This document shows, one piece after another, positions 1 through 8,105 of a stretch of DNA of 15,781 nucleotides (positions are counted from its first letter, which is position 1; each line of letters starts with the position of its first letter). The notes below the pieces were generated by a model that ran no database searches, was not told where the DNA came from, and saw nothing but the letters and a program-made list of their open reading frames with translations. This DNA is from an uncultured Collinsella sp. (lineage in GTDB: Bacteria > Actinomycetota > Coriobacteriia > Coriobacteriales > Coriobacteriaceae). The DNA lies in assembly GCA_905209765.1 (NCBI GenBank), contig CAJLUE010000040.1:1-15781 (forward strand). Direction: 5' to 3'. The translations under genes were made by a program, and so were the position numbers.

Positions 1-139
1 GACGGCGAGATAGCCGGCAGGCCGGCATGTCAATCCTGGTCTAACAGAGCCTAATAAAACCCGAAATCGACAGGTAATCGCCGCGAAATAAATGATTAAA
101 AATCGGCCAAGCATGTATATCAGTTGTCTAGAAGCGCGT
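1..139. other. Window edge and 3' flank of uvrC, no gene assigned
   Basis: No complete gene is visible here. Two short plus-strand frames run in from the left edge. One ends at a tandem TAA TAA at about 52-57 and the other at TAA 42-44, so the last codons of a convergent gene could be present. Neither fragment is recognisable. A GC-rich palindromic pair (GCCGGC, two bases, GCCGGC) lies at 13-26. The part next to uvrC holds the probable uvrC terminator, described separately. Confidence 0.4.
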
Positions 140-164
140 TTAGTTCTCGGAACGGTTGGCCGAT
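98..164 (-). terminator. Possible long-loop terminator of the uvrC operon
   Basis: On the minus strand, ATCGGCCAA (164-156, inside the last codons of uvrC) is exactly complementary to TTGGCCGAT (110-102). The second arm runs straight into a run of T (102-98) followed by AATC. This is the order expected of an intrinsic terminator, with a 9-bp stem and a T tract. The loop of about 45 bases is unusually long, although it can hold a small inner AGAA/TTCT pairing. It is the only terminator-like structure after uvrC, so I call it with low to moderate confidence. Confidence 0.4.
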
Positions 165-2080
165 GCCTGGGCGCGCTCGGCATTCCACGCAACGAGCGCC
201 TCGTGGACCGCCTTGGCGACATCGGCCGGAACGCCTCGAACTTCCGCAATCTCCTGCTCGCTTGCCGCGCGCAAGCGCTTCATCGAGCCAAAATGGCGCA
301 TGATGGCACGTTTTCTAGTGGGTCCCACGCCCGGAACGTCGTCAAGCACCGAAACCGTCATAGCCTTATCGCGCAACTCGCGGTGGAACGTAATCGCAAA
401 TCGGTGGGATTCATCGCGAACCTGCTTGATCAGATAAAGCGAAGCGGAGCCGGTCGGTAGCACGACGGGAGTCTCGTCCCACGGCACGAAAACCTCCTCA
501 TCGGCCTTTGCCAAGCCACAGACTGGTATATCGAGGCCGAGCGCCTCAAGTTGCTTAATTGCAGCGGTCAATTGCGGCTTGCCGCCATCGACAACGAGCA
601 AATCGGGGCGCGAGCCAAAGCGCTCGTCCGCCATGCGCTCGGGAGCATAGCGACGCCCCAGAACCTCGGACATCGATACGAAGTCGTTCGCCTCGTCCAA
701 TTCGGCCTGAATTTTAAAGCGACGATACTGGCCCTTGTCGGCACGACCGTTGGTAAATACCACCATCGAAGCGACGGTAAAGGTGCCGTGCAACGTCGAG
801 ATATCGAAGCACTCGATGCGCAACGGCGGTGCAGGCAGCGCAAGCGCGCTTTCGAGCTCCAGGAGCGCCTGATTGGTGCGATCGTCAGCATATCCCGTGC
901 GCATCATGTAGCGCATGAGGGCATGGCGTGCATTTTTGGAAGCCATATCGAGCAGGCGGTGCTTTTCGCCGCGCTGCGGCCTATGGAGATGGCAAGAGCG
1001 TTCGCGCTTGCCCGCAAGCCACTCCCCCAACGCTTCGGCATCCTCAAGCTCGACAGAGAGATTGATCTCGGCTGGAATATCAGCCGTCTCGTCGTAATAG
1101 CGCTTAAGAAAGCCCGATTGAAGCTCTTCCTCGTCGACATCCAGGCCTTTATCGAGGATGAACTCACAAGTTCGAACCGTTCGGCCCTCGCGAACGACAA
1201 AGACGCAGGCGGCAGAGATAGTCTCTTCGCGATAGAAGCCGATGACGTCGATATCGACGCTCGATGGAAAAACAACCTGTTGGCGATCGTCCAAGCCCCC
1301 AATGACTTCCAGACGACGCTTGACGCGCGCCGCACGCTCAAAATCGAGCGTCTCGGCTGCCTCCGTCATCTCGGACGTAAGCTCGTCGACGACATCCTTG
1401 CGATGGCCCGACAAGAAACGTTCGACACGCTTGACGTTCTTGGCATAGTCGGCAGGGGAAATCGCGCCGACGCATGCGCCCGGCCCGCGCCCGACATGGT
1501 AGTCAAAGCAGGGGCGCCCGTTTTGTGCGCAAATCATATTGACGATGTCTTCTTCGCCCTTATGAGATTCGACGATGCGGCGGCAGCGGCGCCATTCCGC
1601 ACAGGATGCCGAGCAAATAGGAATAACCTTGCGCAGCGTATCGATGGTCTCACGCGCCGCACGGCTATCGGTATAGGGACCAAAATAGCGCGTGCCGGGC
1701 TTATGGCGCTCGCGCGTGTATTTAATAGCGGGAAAGAGATCGCTCTTAGTAATGGCGATAAAGGGATAGCTCTTATCGTCCTTAAGGTCGACGTTGAAGT
1801 ACGGATGGTACTGGCCGATCAGATTGCGCTCGAGCACCAATGCCTCGTGCTCGGTCTCCACCACGATATAGTCGAAGCTCGCCACCAGCTGCATCATGAG
1901 CGGGATCTTTTGACGCTCGTCCTGCAGCGTCACGTATTGACGCATACGGGCACGCAAGTTTTTTGCCTTGCCCACATAGATGACATCGCCCTTGGCATCT
2001 TTCCAAAGGTAGCAGCCGGGTTGCGTGGGAACGCGCGAAACCTGCTCGGCAAGTGTTGGAATGTTGTCGTGACCTGCCAC
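140..2080 (-). CDS. uvrC: Excinuclease ABC subunit C (UvrC)
   Basis: UvrC makes the 3' and 5' incisions around DNA lesions that UvrA and UvrB have located (nucleotide excision repair, cytoplasm). The 646 residues show the whole family order. A GIY-YIG nuclease lies at about 17-95 (IYVGKAKNLR), then a cysteine-bearing linker (156-203) and a UVR helix pair at about 231-260 (DFERAARVKRRL). The RNase H-like second nuclease has D426 (FDIS), D498 (VVDGG) and H559 (ESHRFAITFHR). Tandem helix-hairpin-helix motifs follow at about 579-633 (DVPGVGPTRKRAI). The start is a GTG six bases after the murJ stop, with a weak AGGT ahead of it; it places the first conserved block (VPTQPGCYL) at the usual distance. 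It is the last gene of the ybaK-murJ-uvrC operon. The cysteine linker is atypical (see findings). The family assignment is very safe. Confidence 0.97.
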   Translation of the reverse strand: MAGHDNIPTLAEQVSRVPTQPGCYLWKDAKGDVIYVGKAKNLRARMRQYVTLQDERQKIPLMMQLVASFDYIVVETEHEALVLERNLIGQYHPYFNVDLKDDKSYPFIAITKSDLFPAIKYTRERHKPGTRYFGPYTDSRAARETIDTLRKVIPICSASCAEWRRCRRIVESHKGEEDIVNMICAQNGRPCFDYHVGRGPGACVGAISPADYAKNVKRVERFLSGHRKDVVDELTSEMTEAAETLDFERAARVKRRLEVIGGLDDRQQVVFPSSVDIDVIGFYREETISAACVFVVREGRTVRTCEFILDKGLDVDEEELQSGFLKRYYDETADIPAEINLSVELEDAEALGEWLAGKRERSCHLHRPQRGEKHRLLDMASKNARHALMRYMMRTGYADDRTNQALLELESALALPAPPLRIECFDISTLHGTFTVASMVVFTNGRADKGQYRRFKIQAELDEANDFVSMSEVLGRRYAPERMADERFGSRPDLLVVDGGKPQLTAAIKQLEALGLDIPVCGLAKADEEVFVPWDETPVVLPTGSASLYLIKQVRDESHRFAITFHRELRDKAMTVSVLDDVPGVGPTRKRAIMRHFGSMKRLRAASEQEIAEVRGVPADVAKAVHEALVAWNAERAQASANRSEN

Positions 2081-2086
2081 GCGTAC

Positions 2087-4390
2087 CTACTTGCGAAGAA
2101 GCAGCGCCGAGACCTCGGGCATCTTAAAGACGAAGGCAAGGCCAAAAGTTACAGCGAGCGAGACGACGCCTGCGACACAAACGTAGCCCAAGGTAATGAG
2201 AATCGAGCTGCCAAGCACTCCGACAAAGTGCTCAAGTGCCCACATGACGCCGGCGCCCGCGGCAGCGCCCAAGAGACCGAACAATAGACCAAAGAAACCG
2301 CCGTGCAGGATAGATTTGACCTGCAGGCCATGCAGACGACGGCGCAGCCACCACAGTGAGCATCCGACCAAGACCACGTAGTCAACGACGTACGAAAGCG
2401 CAATTGCCGGCATACCGTAGCCCAGCACCACGCCAAACAGCAGCACCGAACCGGCCTGACCGATAGCGGAGTACAGGCAATAGCGGCTATAAGGTTTCAT
2501 ATCGAGCAGGGCCGAGAAGCTCTTCTGCATCAGTACGACCACACCGTAGAGCGGCAGGGAAAGTGCCAGATAGATAAGGAACTCCGACACCAGCGCCACA
2601 CCGGATTCATCGAACTTGCCGGCGCAGTAGATCATGTTGAGCGGACGGGCGAAGACGATCAGGTACAGCGCAAACGGAATCAGGAAGAAGAGCATCTGGG
2701 CGACACCGCGCGAAATACCCGTGCGGACGCTGTCGTAATCCTTCTCCTGCGCATCGTGAGAGAGTTCGGTATAGAGTGCCGTCGAAAGCGAGGCGGCGAT
2801 CAGCGCATAGGGCAATGTGTACCACAGCCGCGCATATGCGATGACGGATGGGCCAGTCTCGGGCTGCACCACCAACGCGGCGGCATTGGTAATAGAGGTC
2901 GAGACAAACATGCACACCGTGGCGAGCAGCGTCGGGATACCAAGCGCGATCGTCTGTCGCAGCGCGGGATCCTTAAAGTCGATATGGATATGAGGATGCA
3001 CGCCATGCTTGCCAAGCGCGGGAATCTGGCAGGCCATCTGAACAAAGACGCCGAGGGTCGTACCAGCTGCGATCAAGATAATACCGGCCTGCCCGCCAAA
3101 TTGTGCAGACACGGGAGCAAAGCCCATAAAGCTGGCGATAACGATGACATTGTTGAGAACCGGGGCAAACGTCGACCAGAAGTAGTCGCGGTGTGCGTTG
3201 AGAACGCCCGAGAACACCGAGCCGAGGCCATAAAACAGAATTTGGATAGCAAAGAAGCGGAACATGAACGCAGCGGTATCCATGCTGCCGCCATCGCCCG
3301 AAAGGAACGACTGCGTCCAAATAAAGCCGGGAGCAAACACGGTACCCAGCACCGAGATGCCGCCCAGCAGCAGAAGCAGAATACCGAGCAGGTTGCCGAC
3401 ATACTCGTTCGATGCCTTGCGGCCCTGCTCGCGCCTCACACCCATATACACCGGCAAAAACGCCGTAACGAGCATGCCGCCCATCACAAGTTCGTAAAGC
3501 ATGTTGGGCAGGTTGTTGGCAACCTGATAGGAGGACGAGAGCAGCGACATGCCGATGGCGGCCGCCATGGCCCACGTGCGGATAAACCCAGTGACGCGCG
3601 ACACGATGGTCAGCACGGTCATGAGGCCAGCAGAACGACCAACCGTGGAGTAGTCCGACGAACCCATATCGTCTACGTCGTCCTGAGAGTCCTCATGAAC
3701 CTCATCTTGTGGCAGCAAATCGTCCACGACGGCAAAGGAGCCGGTCATCGCAGAGGGATCGTCAACCAAAACGGCGTCATCGGCAGGTGCGGCGTCATCG
3801 CTGTTCGGCATGTTGTTACCGGATACGGCATCATCATCGAATATGGCATGGTCGCCAAACACCGTGTCAACTTCTTTGGCGGCAACGGTTCGGGCAGAAA
3901 ACGACAGAGGGTCCCAGTCGTCATCACCATCGATGGCCACGCCCTCGACGGGATCGGTCGAACCAAGCGGCGACCATTCGTCATCCGAAAGAAGCGGTTC
4001 GCCATCATCATGAGCCGCGGGCTTGGCGGAACGAGCAGCAGGAGCGCTCTGCGGCGTGCTCTTTCCCTGGGCTGCCATCAAAAACACCGCCGTCTCATCG
4101 GGACGCGGCACACGAGGAGCCTCGGAGACGATCGGCTTCACGCTGGCGCTCGATTGAGCGGCGGCCAAAAAGACAGCCGTCTCATCGGGACGAACCGAAG
4201 AAAGAACCGTACGGGGAAGCTCCGTGCCGGCACCGGCGGCACGCAAGTACACAGCCGTCTCACCCGGGTCAGCGGCAGCGGACCAGGCGTTTCGAATCTC
4301 GTTATCGAACGAAGCGGCCTCGGGCGCGGGCGCCTGAGGAGCCGACCCTTTTGCAAAGTGAGCTCCGCGCTTTGATTCTTCCTGCGGCAT
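2087..4390 (-). CDS. murJ: Lipid II flippase MurJ (MviN) with long N-terminal extension
   Basis: MurJ flips the peptidoglycan precursor lipid II across the cytoplasmic membrane. Of its 767 residues, the conserved MOP-superfamily core starts at about 253. It opens with SAGLMTVLTIVSRVTGFIRTW and continues with NNLPNMLYELVMGGMLVTAFLPVY, both typical of actinobacterial MviN; many hydrophobic segments follow to the end. The first 250 or so residues are predicted soluble, low in complexity and acidic in the second half. They contain three ETAV(F/Y)L repeats (41-108) and two DD(E/D)W(S/D)PL repeats (136-162). The ATG at 4390 is preceded by AGAGGA inside the end of ybaK and lies three bases after its stop, so the extension is translated from the natural operon start. 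uvrC follows after six bases. The core assignment is safe; the role of the extension is unknown. Confidence 0.95.
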   Translation of the reverse strand: MPQEESKRGAHFAKGSAPQAPAPEAASFDNEIRNAWSAAADPGETAVYLRAAGAGTELPRTVLSSVRPDETAVFLAAAQSSASVKPIVSEAPRVPRPDETAVFLMAAQGKSTPQSAPAARSAKPAAHDDGEPLLSDDEWSPLGSTDPVEGVAIDGDDDWDPLSFSARTVAAKEVDTVFGDHAIFDDDAVSGNNMPNSDDAAPADDAVLVDDPSAMTGSFAVVDDLLPQDEVHEDSQDDVDDMGSSDYSTVGRSAGLMTVLTIVSRVTGFIRTWAMAAAIGMSLLSSSYQVANNLPNMLYELVMGGMLVTAFLPVYMGVRREQGRKASNEYVGNLLGILLLLLGGISVLGTVFAPGFIWTQSFLSGDGGSMDTAAFMFRFFAIQILFYGLGSVFSGVLNAHRDYFWSTFAPVLNNVIVIASFMGFAPVSAQFGGQAGIILIAAGTTLGVFVQMACQIPALGKHGVHPHIHIDFKDPALRQTIALGIPTLLATVCMFVSTSITNAAALVVQPETGPSVIAYARLWYTLPYALIAASLSTALYTELSHDAQEKDYDSVRTGISRGVAQMLFFLIPFALYLIVFARPLNMIYCAGKFDESGVALVSEFLIYLALSLPLYGVVVLMQKSFSALLDMKPYSRYCLYSAIGQAGSVLLFGVVLGYGMPAIALSYVVDYVVLVGCSLWWLRRRLHGLQVKSILHGGFFGLLFGLLGAAAGAGVMWALEHFVGVLGSSILITLGYVCVAGVVSLAVTFGLAFVFKMPEVSALLLRK
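4067..4270 (-). repeat. Three-copy ETAV(F/Y)L coding repeat in the MurJ N-terminus
   Basis: The motif occurs at MurJ residues 41-53 (DPGETAVYLRAAG), 67-79 (RPDETAVFLAAAQ) and 96-108 (RPDETAVFLMAAQ), spaced 26 and 29 residues apart. At the DNA level the second and third copies share an identical 17-base stretch (4176-4192 and 4089-4105). The first copy (around 4253-4263) has diverged. The linkers between copies are Ala/Ser/Pro rich. Confidence 0.85.
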
Positions 4391-4393
4391 CGC

Positions 4394-4894
4394 TCAGTCC
4401 TCTCTCGTGATCGGGGCAACCGTCGCCCCGCAAAATGCAACTAAGTCATCGGGAGCAAGCTCAAGCTGATAGCCGCGCTTGCCACCCGAGATAAAAATGG
4501 TATCCCAAAGGACGCATGTCTCATCGATCAGCGTCCGAAAGCGTTTTTTCATACCGACCGGGCTGCAACCGCCGCGGACATACCCCGTCGCGGCAAGCAA
4601 ATCTTTGACATGCATCATGGTCAGCGACTTTTCGCCTGCGGCGCGCGCGGCGGCCTTGAGGTCGAGCTCGTCGGCAACGGGAATGCAGCACACGACATGG
4701 TCGTTGGACGGCGTCGTGCAGACCAGGGTCTTAAATCCCTGACCGGGTTCCTCGCCAAGCTGCTCGGAAATCGCGACGCCCAACCCCGACGATTCGTCGC
4801 CATCGTCTTCGTACGTATGGAGAACATAGGAGATGCCGGCGCTTTCCAGCTCGCGCATCGCATTGGTTTTTGGCGTCTTAACAGCCTTTGCCAT
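4394..4894 (-). CDS. ybaK: YbaK/EbsC-type aminoacyl-tRNA deacylase (probable Cys-tRNA(Pro) deacylase)
   Basis: Members of this family hydrolyse mischarged Cys-tRNA(Pro) and so proofread translation. The 166-residue product has the usual YbaK length and motifs: KTPKTNAMRELE at the N-terminus, FKTLV (the conserved lysine is K54), an ADELDLKAAARAAGEK helix, GYVRGGCSPVGMKK (about 104-117) and a terminal GGKRGYQLELAPDDL. I chose the ATG at 4894. It has AAAGGA eight bases ahead, and the family motif starts at once; a start 26 residues upstream would add unrelated sequence across a probable promoter. It is the first gene of an operon with murJ (three bases on) and uvrC. Substrate specificity within the YbaK/ProX group is inferred, not seen. 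Confidence 0.92.
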   Translation of the reverse strand: MAKAVKTPKTNAMRELESAGISYVLHTYEDDGDESSGLGVAISEQLGEEPGQGFKTLVCTTPSNDHVVCCIPVADELDLKAAARAAGEKSLTMMHVKDLLAATGYVRGGCSPVGMKKRFRTLIDETCVLWDTIFISGGKRGYQLELAPDDLVAFCGATVAPITRED

Positions 4895-4931
4895 GGCACA
4901 TCCTTTCCCTCGCAGAGCGACGCAAGGATTA

Positions 4932-4962
4932 AGTATAGGGCCAATTCCGTCGCATATGTCAT
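4932..4962 (-). promoter_or_regulatory. Candidate promoter of the ybaK-murJ-uvrC operon
   Basis: On the minus strand ATGACA (4962-4957, 5/6 to TTGACA) and TATACT (4937-4932, 5/6 to TATAAT) are separated by 19 bases, slightly longer than ideal. The second box lies about 37 bases before the ybaK ATG, leaving a short leader. It sits between the uvrA terminator and ybaK, where a promoter is needed. It was matched by eye only. Confidence 0.4.
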
Positions 4963-4976
4963 CTCGACACACAGAA

Positions 4977-5007
4977 GCGCCACCGAATCAAAAGGAATCG
5001 GTGGCGC
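4977..5007 (-). terminator. Terminator hairpin after uvrA
   Basis: There is a perfect 10-bp stem, GCGCCACCGA with TCGGTGGCGC, and an 11-base loop. It begins about 20 bases after the uvrA stop on the minus strand. The tail (TTCTGTGTG) is only moderately T-rich, so termination may be incomplete and some transcript could run into ybaK. Confidence 0.65.
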
Positions 5008-5027
5008 GTCGGTACTACAACGTCTCT

Positions 5028-7907
5028 TTACTGCGCGTCGAGCTGCGCCTGACGCTCACGGTCACGCTTGAGCAGCGGCGCCAAGAACTTGCCCGTGTAG
5101 CTCTGCGAACATGCCGCGACTTGCTCCGGCGTGCCCGAGACCACGACGGTTCCGCCGCCATTGCCGCCCTCGGGGCCCATATCGATCAGGCGGTCGGCGA
5201 CCTTGATGACATCAAGGTTGTGCTCGATCACCAGAACCGTGTTGCCCGCATCGACCAGGCGCTGCAACACGTCGAGTAGCTGGCGAACATCCTCAAAATG
5301 GAGGCCGGTTGTGGGCTCGTCCAAAATGTAGAACGTCTTGCCTGTCTGACGACGATGAAGCTCCTTGGCGAGCTTCACGCGCTGCGCCTCGCCGCCCGAA
5401 AGCGTCGTAGCGGGCTGGCCCAAGCTCACGTAGCCCAGCCCCACGTCATATAGGGTCTGCAGCTTGCGCTTAATCTGCGGGATATTCCCAAAGAAAGCCA
5501 GTGCTTCGGTGACACTCATGTCGAGCACGTCCGAGATTGTCTTGCCGCGGTATGTAACCTCGAGTGTCTCGCGGTTATAGCGCTTGCCGCCACATACCTC
5601 ACAGGGGACATAGATATCGGGAAGGAAGTGCATCTCGATCTTGATCTGGCCATCGCCCTTGCACGCCTCGCAGCGACCGCCGCTTACGTTAAAGGAGAAA
5701 CGTCCCGGCGAGTAGCCGCGCGCCTTCGACTCCGGCGTACTTGCAAATAGCGCACGCAGATCATCCCACAGGCCAATATAGGTCGCAGGGTTCGAACGCG
5801 GCGTGCGACCGATCGGTGACTGGTCGATATCGATTACCTTATCGATGCACTCAATGCCCTCAATCTTCTTGTACGGCCCCACGGGACGCGTCGAACGATG
5901 GATGGCATTCGTAAGCGCGGGCGCAATCGTATCGGTGACCAGGGAGCTCTTGCCCGATCCCGAAACACCGGTAACGACTGTGAGCGTACCGAACTCAATC
6001 TTGGCGGTAACGTTTTTGAGGTTGTTAGCGCGGGCGCCCGTGATCTTAAGACAGCCGCGGCCGGGCTTGCGGCGCTCATCGGGCACGCGGATCATCCGCT
6101 TGCCGGTCAAATAAGCACCCGTCATGGAATCGGGGCACGCCATGATATCGGCAGGCGTTCCCGCGGCGACCACGTGTCCGCCGTTAACGCCTGCACCGGG
6201 ACCCATATCGATCACGTAGTCTGCAGCGCGAATTGTATCTTCGTCGTGCTCGACGACGATAACGGTATTACCGATATCGCGCAAGCGCTCGAGCGTCTTG
6301 ATCAGGCGCTCGTTGTCGCGTTGGTGAAGGCCGATCGACGGCTCGTCCAGAATGTACAGAACGCCCATGAGGCCGGCGCCGATCTGCGTTGCCAGGCGAA
6401 TGCGTTGGGCCTCACCGCCGGAAAGCGTCGCCGAAGCGCGATCGAGCGTCAGATAGTCGAGTCCGACATCAACCAGAAAACGCAGGCGCTCCAGGATTTC
6501 CTTGACAATGCGCCCGCCGATAAACTGCTGACGCTCGGTAAGCTCCAGGCCCTCAAAAAACTCGAGCGACTCGCGACACGACAGACAGCAGACATCGTAA
6601 ATGGACTTGCCGCCCACGGTGACGGCAAGCATCTCGGGACGCAGGCGAGCACCGTGACAGCTCGAGCATGGCTCTTCGCGAATGTATTTCTCCAAGCGAG
6701 CCCTGGTGTTCTCGTTCGTCGTCTCGTTGTAGCGCTCGTACAGGATGTTGCGCACGCCCGAGAACTTAGTGTCCCACTGGCTGCGACGCCCATCGAGCTT
6801 TTGATAGTCGACCGAAATCTTCGTGTCGCCCATGCCATCCAAAAACGCACGACGCACCCGCGGGGGCAGGTCCTCCCATGGCGTATCGGCACTCACCTTA
6901 AAGTGTTTGCAGACCGCAGCAAAAATCTGCGGATAATAGTTGGAATTGCCGAACAGGCTGCCAAATACTCCGTCGGCAATCGACTTTGAGGGGTCTTCAA
7001 TCAGCGCCTCGGCATCGACTGTCTTTTTAAAGCCCAGGCCATCGCACTCGGGACATGCACCATAGGGCGCGTTGAACGAGAAATCGCGCGGCTGTAGGTC
7101 GTCGATGGAATGCCCGTGCTCCGGGCACGCCAGTGCCAGCGAATACTCCAGCAGCTCGCCCTCGGTTCCCTCGGGAGCGTCGCGGTCGGGCAGCATGTAC
7201 ACGTTCACGTTACCGTGCGCCAGTGCCGTCGCCTGCTCAACGGACTCGGCAATGCGACCCAGGGAGTTCTCTCGAATCACGATACGGTCGACCACGACCT
7301 CAATGTCATGTTTGAACTTCTTGTCCAGGTCGATAGGGTCGTCAAGCGAGCGCACCTCGCCGTCGACGCGCACACGGCTAAAGCCCTCCGCACGCAGGTC
7401 CTCAAACAGCTTGGCATATTCGCCCTTGCGTCCACGAACCACCGGCGCCAACACAAACGCGCGACGGCCCTCCCCCGCCGCCAGCACCTTATCGGCGACT
7501 TGATCGGTCGTCTGACGCTCAATGACACGACCGCACTCAGGACAGTGCGGCGTTCCCACGCGAGCAAACAGCAGACGCAGATAGTCGTAAATCTCGGTTA
7601 CGGTGCCCACCGTCGAGCGTGGGTTTTTGGACGTCGTCTTCTGATCGATCGACACAGCCGGCGACAGGCCGTCAATCGAGTCCAGATCGGGCTTGTCCAT
7701 CTGGCCCAAGAACTGGCGAGCATAGCTCGACAGGCTCTCAACATAACGGCGCTGGCCCTCGGCATAGATCGTATCGAACGCTAGCGAGCTCTTGCCCGAG
7801 CCGGAAAGGCCGGTAATGACCACGAGCTGGTCGCGTGGAATGGATACATCGATATCGCGCAAGTTGTGCTCGCGCGCACCGCGAATAACGATAGAGGAAT
7901 CAGACAT
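5028..7907 (-). CDS. uvrA: Excinuclease ABC subunit A (UvrA)
   Basis: UvrA is the damage-sensing ABC ATPase that loads UvrB onto DNA lesions. The 959 residues have the full class II architecture. The first Walker A is GLSGSGKSS (33-41). The UvrB-binding region starts near the CPEC pair (about 122-125), and zinc-ligand cysteines lie at CPEH (about 261) and CPEC (about 285). The insertion domain ends at CSSCHGARLRPE (about 413). The first ABC signature LSGGEAQR (about 494) is followed by the Walker B YILDEPS. The second half repeats this: Walker A GVSGSGKSS (about 646), the zinc module CEAC...CEVC (about 745-771), LSGGEAQR (about 835) and ILDEPTTGLH (about 860). The ATG at 7907 has AAGGAG six bases ahead. 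It is a single-gene unit, divergent from mrp, with a LexA-type box 61 bases upstream. Confidence 0.98.
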   Translation of the reverse strand: MSDSSIVIRGAREHNLRDIDVSIPRDQLVVITGLSGSGKSSLAFDTIYAEGQRRYVESLSSYARQFLGQMDKPDLDSIDGLSPAVSIDQKTTSKNPRSTVGTVTEIYDYLRLLFARVGTPHCPECGRVIERQTTDQVADKVLAAGEGRRAFVLAPVVRGRKGEYAKLFEDLRAEGFSRVRVDGEVRSLDDPIDLDKKFKHDIEVVVDRIVIRENSLGRIAESVEQATALAHGNVNVYMLPDRDAPEGTEGELLEYSLALACPEHGHSIDDLQPRDFSFNAPYGACPECDGLGFKKTVDAEALIEDPSKSIADGVFGSLFGNSNYYPQIFAAVCKHFKVSADTPWEDLPPRVRRAFLDGMGDTKISVDYQKLDGRRSQWDTKFSGVRNILYERYNETTNENTRARLEKYIREEPCSSCHGARLRPEMLAVTVGGKSIYDVCCLSCRESLEFFEGLELTERQQFIGGRIVKEILERLRFLVDVGLDYLTLDRASATLSGGEAQRIRLATQIGAGLMGVLYILDEPSIGLHQRDNERLIKTLERLRDIGNTVIVVEHDEDTIRAADYVIDMGPGAGVNGGHVVAAGTPADIMACPDSMTGAYLTGKRMIRVPDERRKPGRGCLKITGARANNLKNVTAKIEFGTLTVVTGVSGSGKSSLVTDTIAPALTNAIHRSTRPVGPYKKIEGIECIDKVIDIDQSPIGRTPRSNPATYIGLWDDLRALFASTPESKARGYSPGRFSFNVSGGRCEACKGDGQIKIEMHFLPDIYVPCEVCGGKRYNRETLEVTYRGKTISDVLDMSVTEALAFFGNIPQIKRKLQTLYDVGLGYVSLGQPATTLSGGEAQRVKLAKELHRRQTGKTFYILDEPTTGLHFEDVRQLLDVLQRLVDAGNTVLVIEHNLDVIKVADRLIDMGPEGGNGGGTVVVSGTPEQVAACSQSYTGKFLAPLLKRDRERQAQLDAQ

Positions 7908-7968
7908 GGAAGCTCCTTGCCTCCTATAACTTCAAATCACACTGCCGATGAGTTTAGCGCACTCAACG

Positions 7969-7982
7969 CGCACAGATGTTCG
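7969..7982 (-). promoter_or_regulatory. Candidate LexA (SOS) box upstream of uvrA
   Basis: On the minus strand the sequence is CGAACATCTGTGCG. It fits the Gram-positive and actinobacterial LexA pattern CGAAC-N4-GTTCG at 9 of 10 defined positions; the only miss is the second T of the right arm (GTGCG for GTTCG). It ends 61 bases before the uvrA ATG, a normal place for an operator, and uvrA is an SOS gene in many bacteria. Whether this strain has a LexA cannot be seen here. Confidence 0.5.
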
Positions 7983-8105
7983 TAATACAAGATTCGCAGA
8001 CCTTTTGCGTTGTCTGACGCCGCAGACTGCACGCTCGGTCCGTACTTTCGAATACCGTCGATCGCCTGTCACGCATCATGAATGTCTCCCGCTCGCAAAC
8101 GAGGG

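Noticed and set aside
1..54. End of a plus-strand gene entering from the left edge
   Set aside because: Seventeen codons followed by tandem stops is suggestive, but too short to tell from chance, and nothing in it is recognisable.
551..2287. A 578-codon open frame on the plus strand opposite uvrC
   Set aside because: It is antisense to a gene with complete UvrC motifs. It has no ribosome site or recognisable domain, and long antisense frames are common in GC-rich DNA with strong codon bias.
2756..4375. A 539-codon plus-strand frame opposite murJ
   Set aside because: Its His/Arg-rich product looks like translated complement of the MurJ sequence, with no family motif.
4895..4972. Upstream start for ybaK adding 26 residues
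   Set aside because: It crosses the candidate promoter, lacks a ribosome site, and the family N-terminal motif begins at the ATG at 4894.
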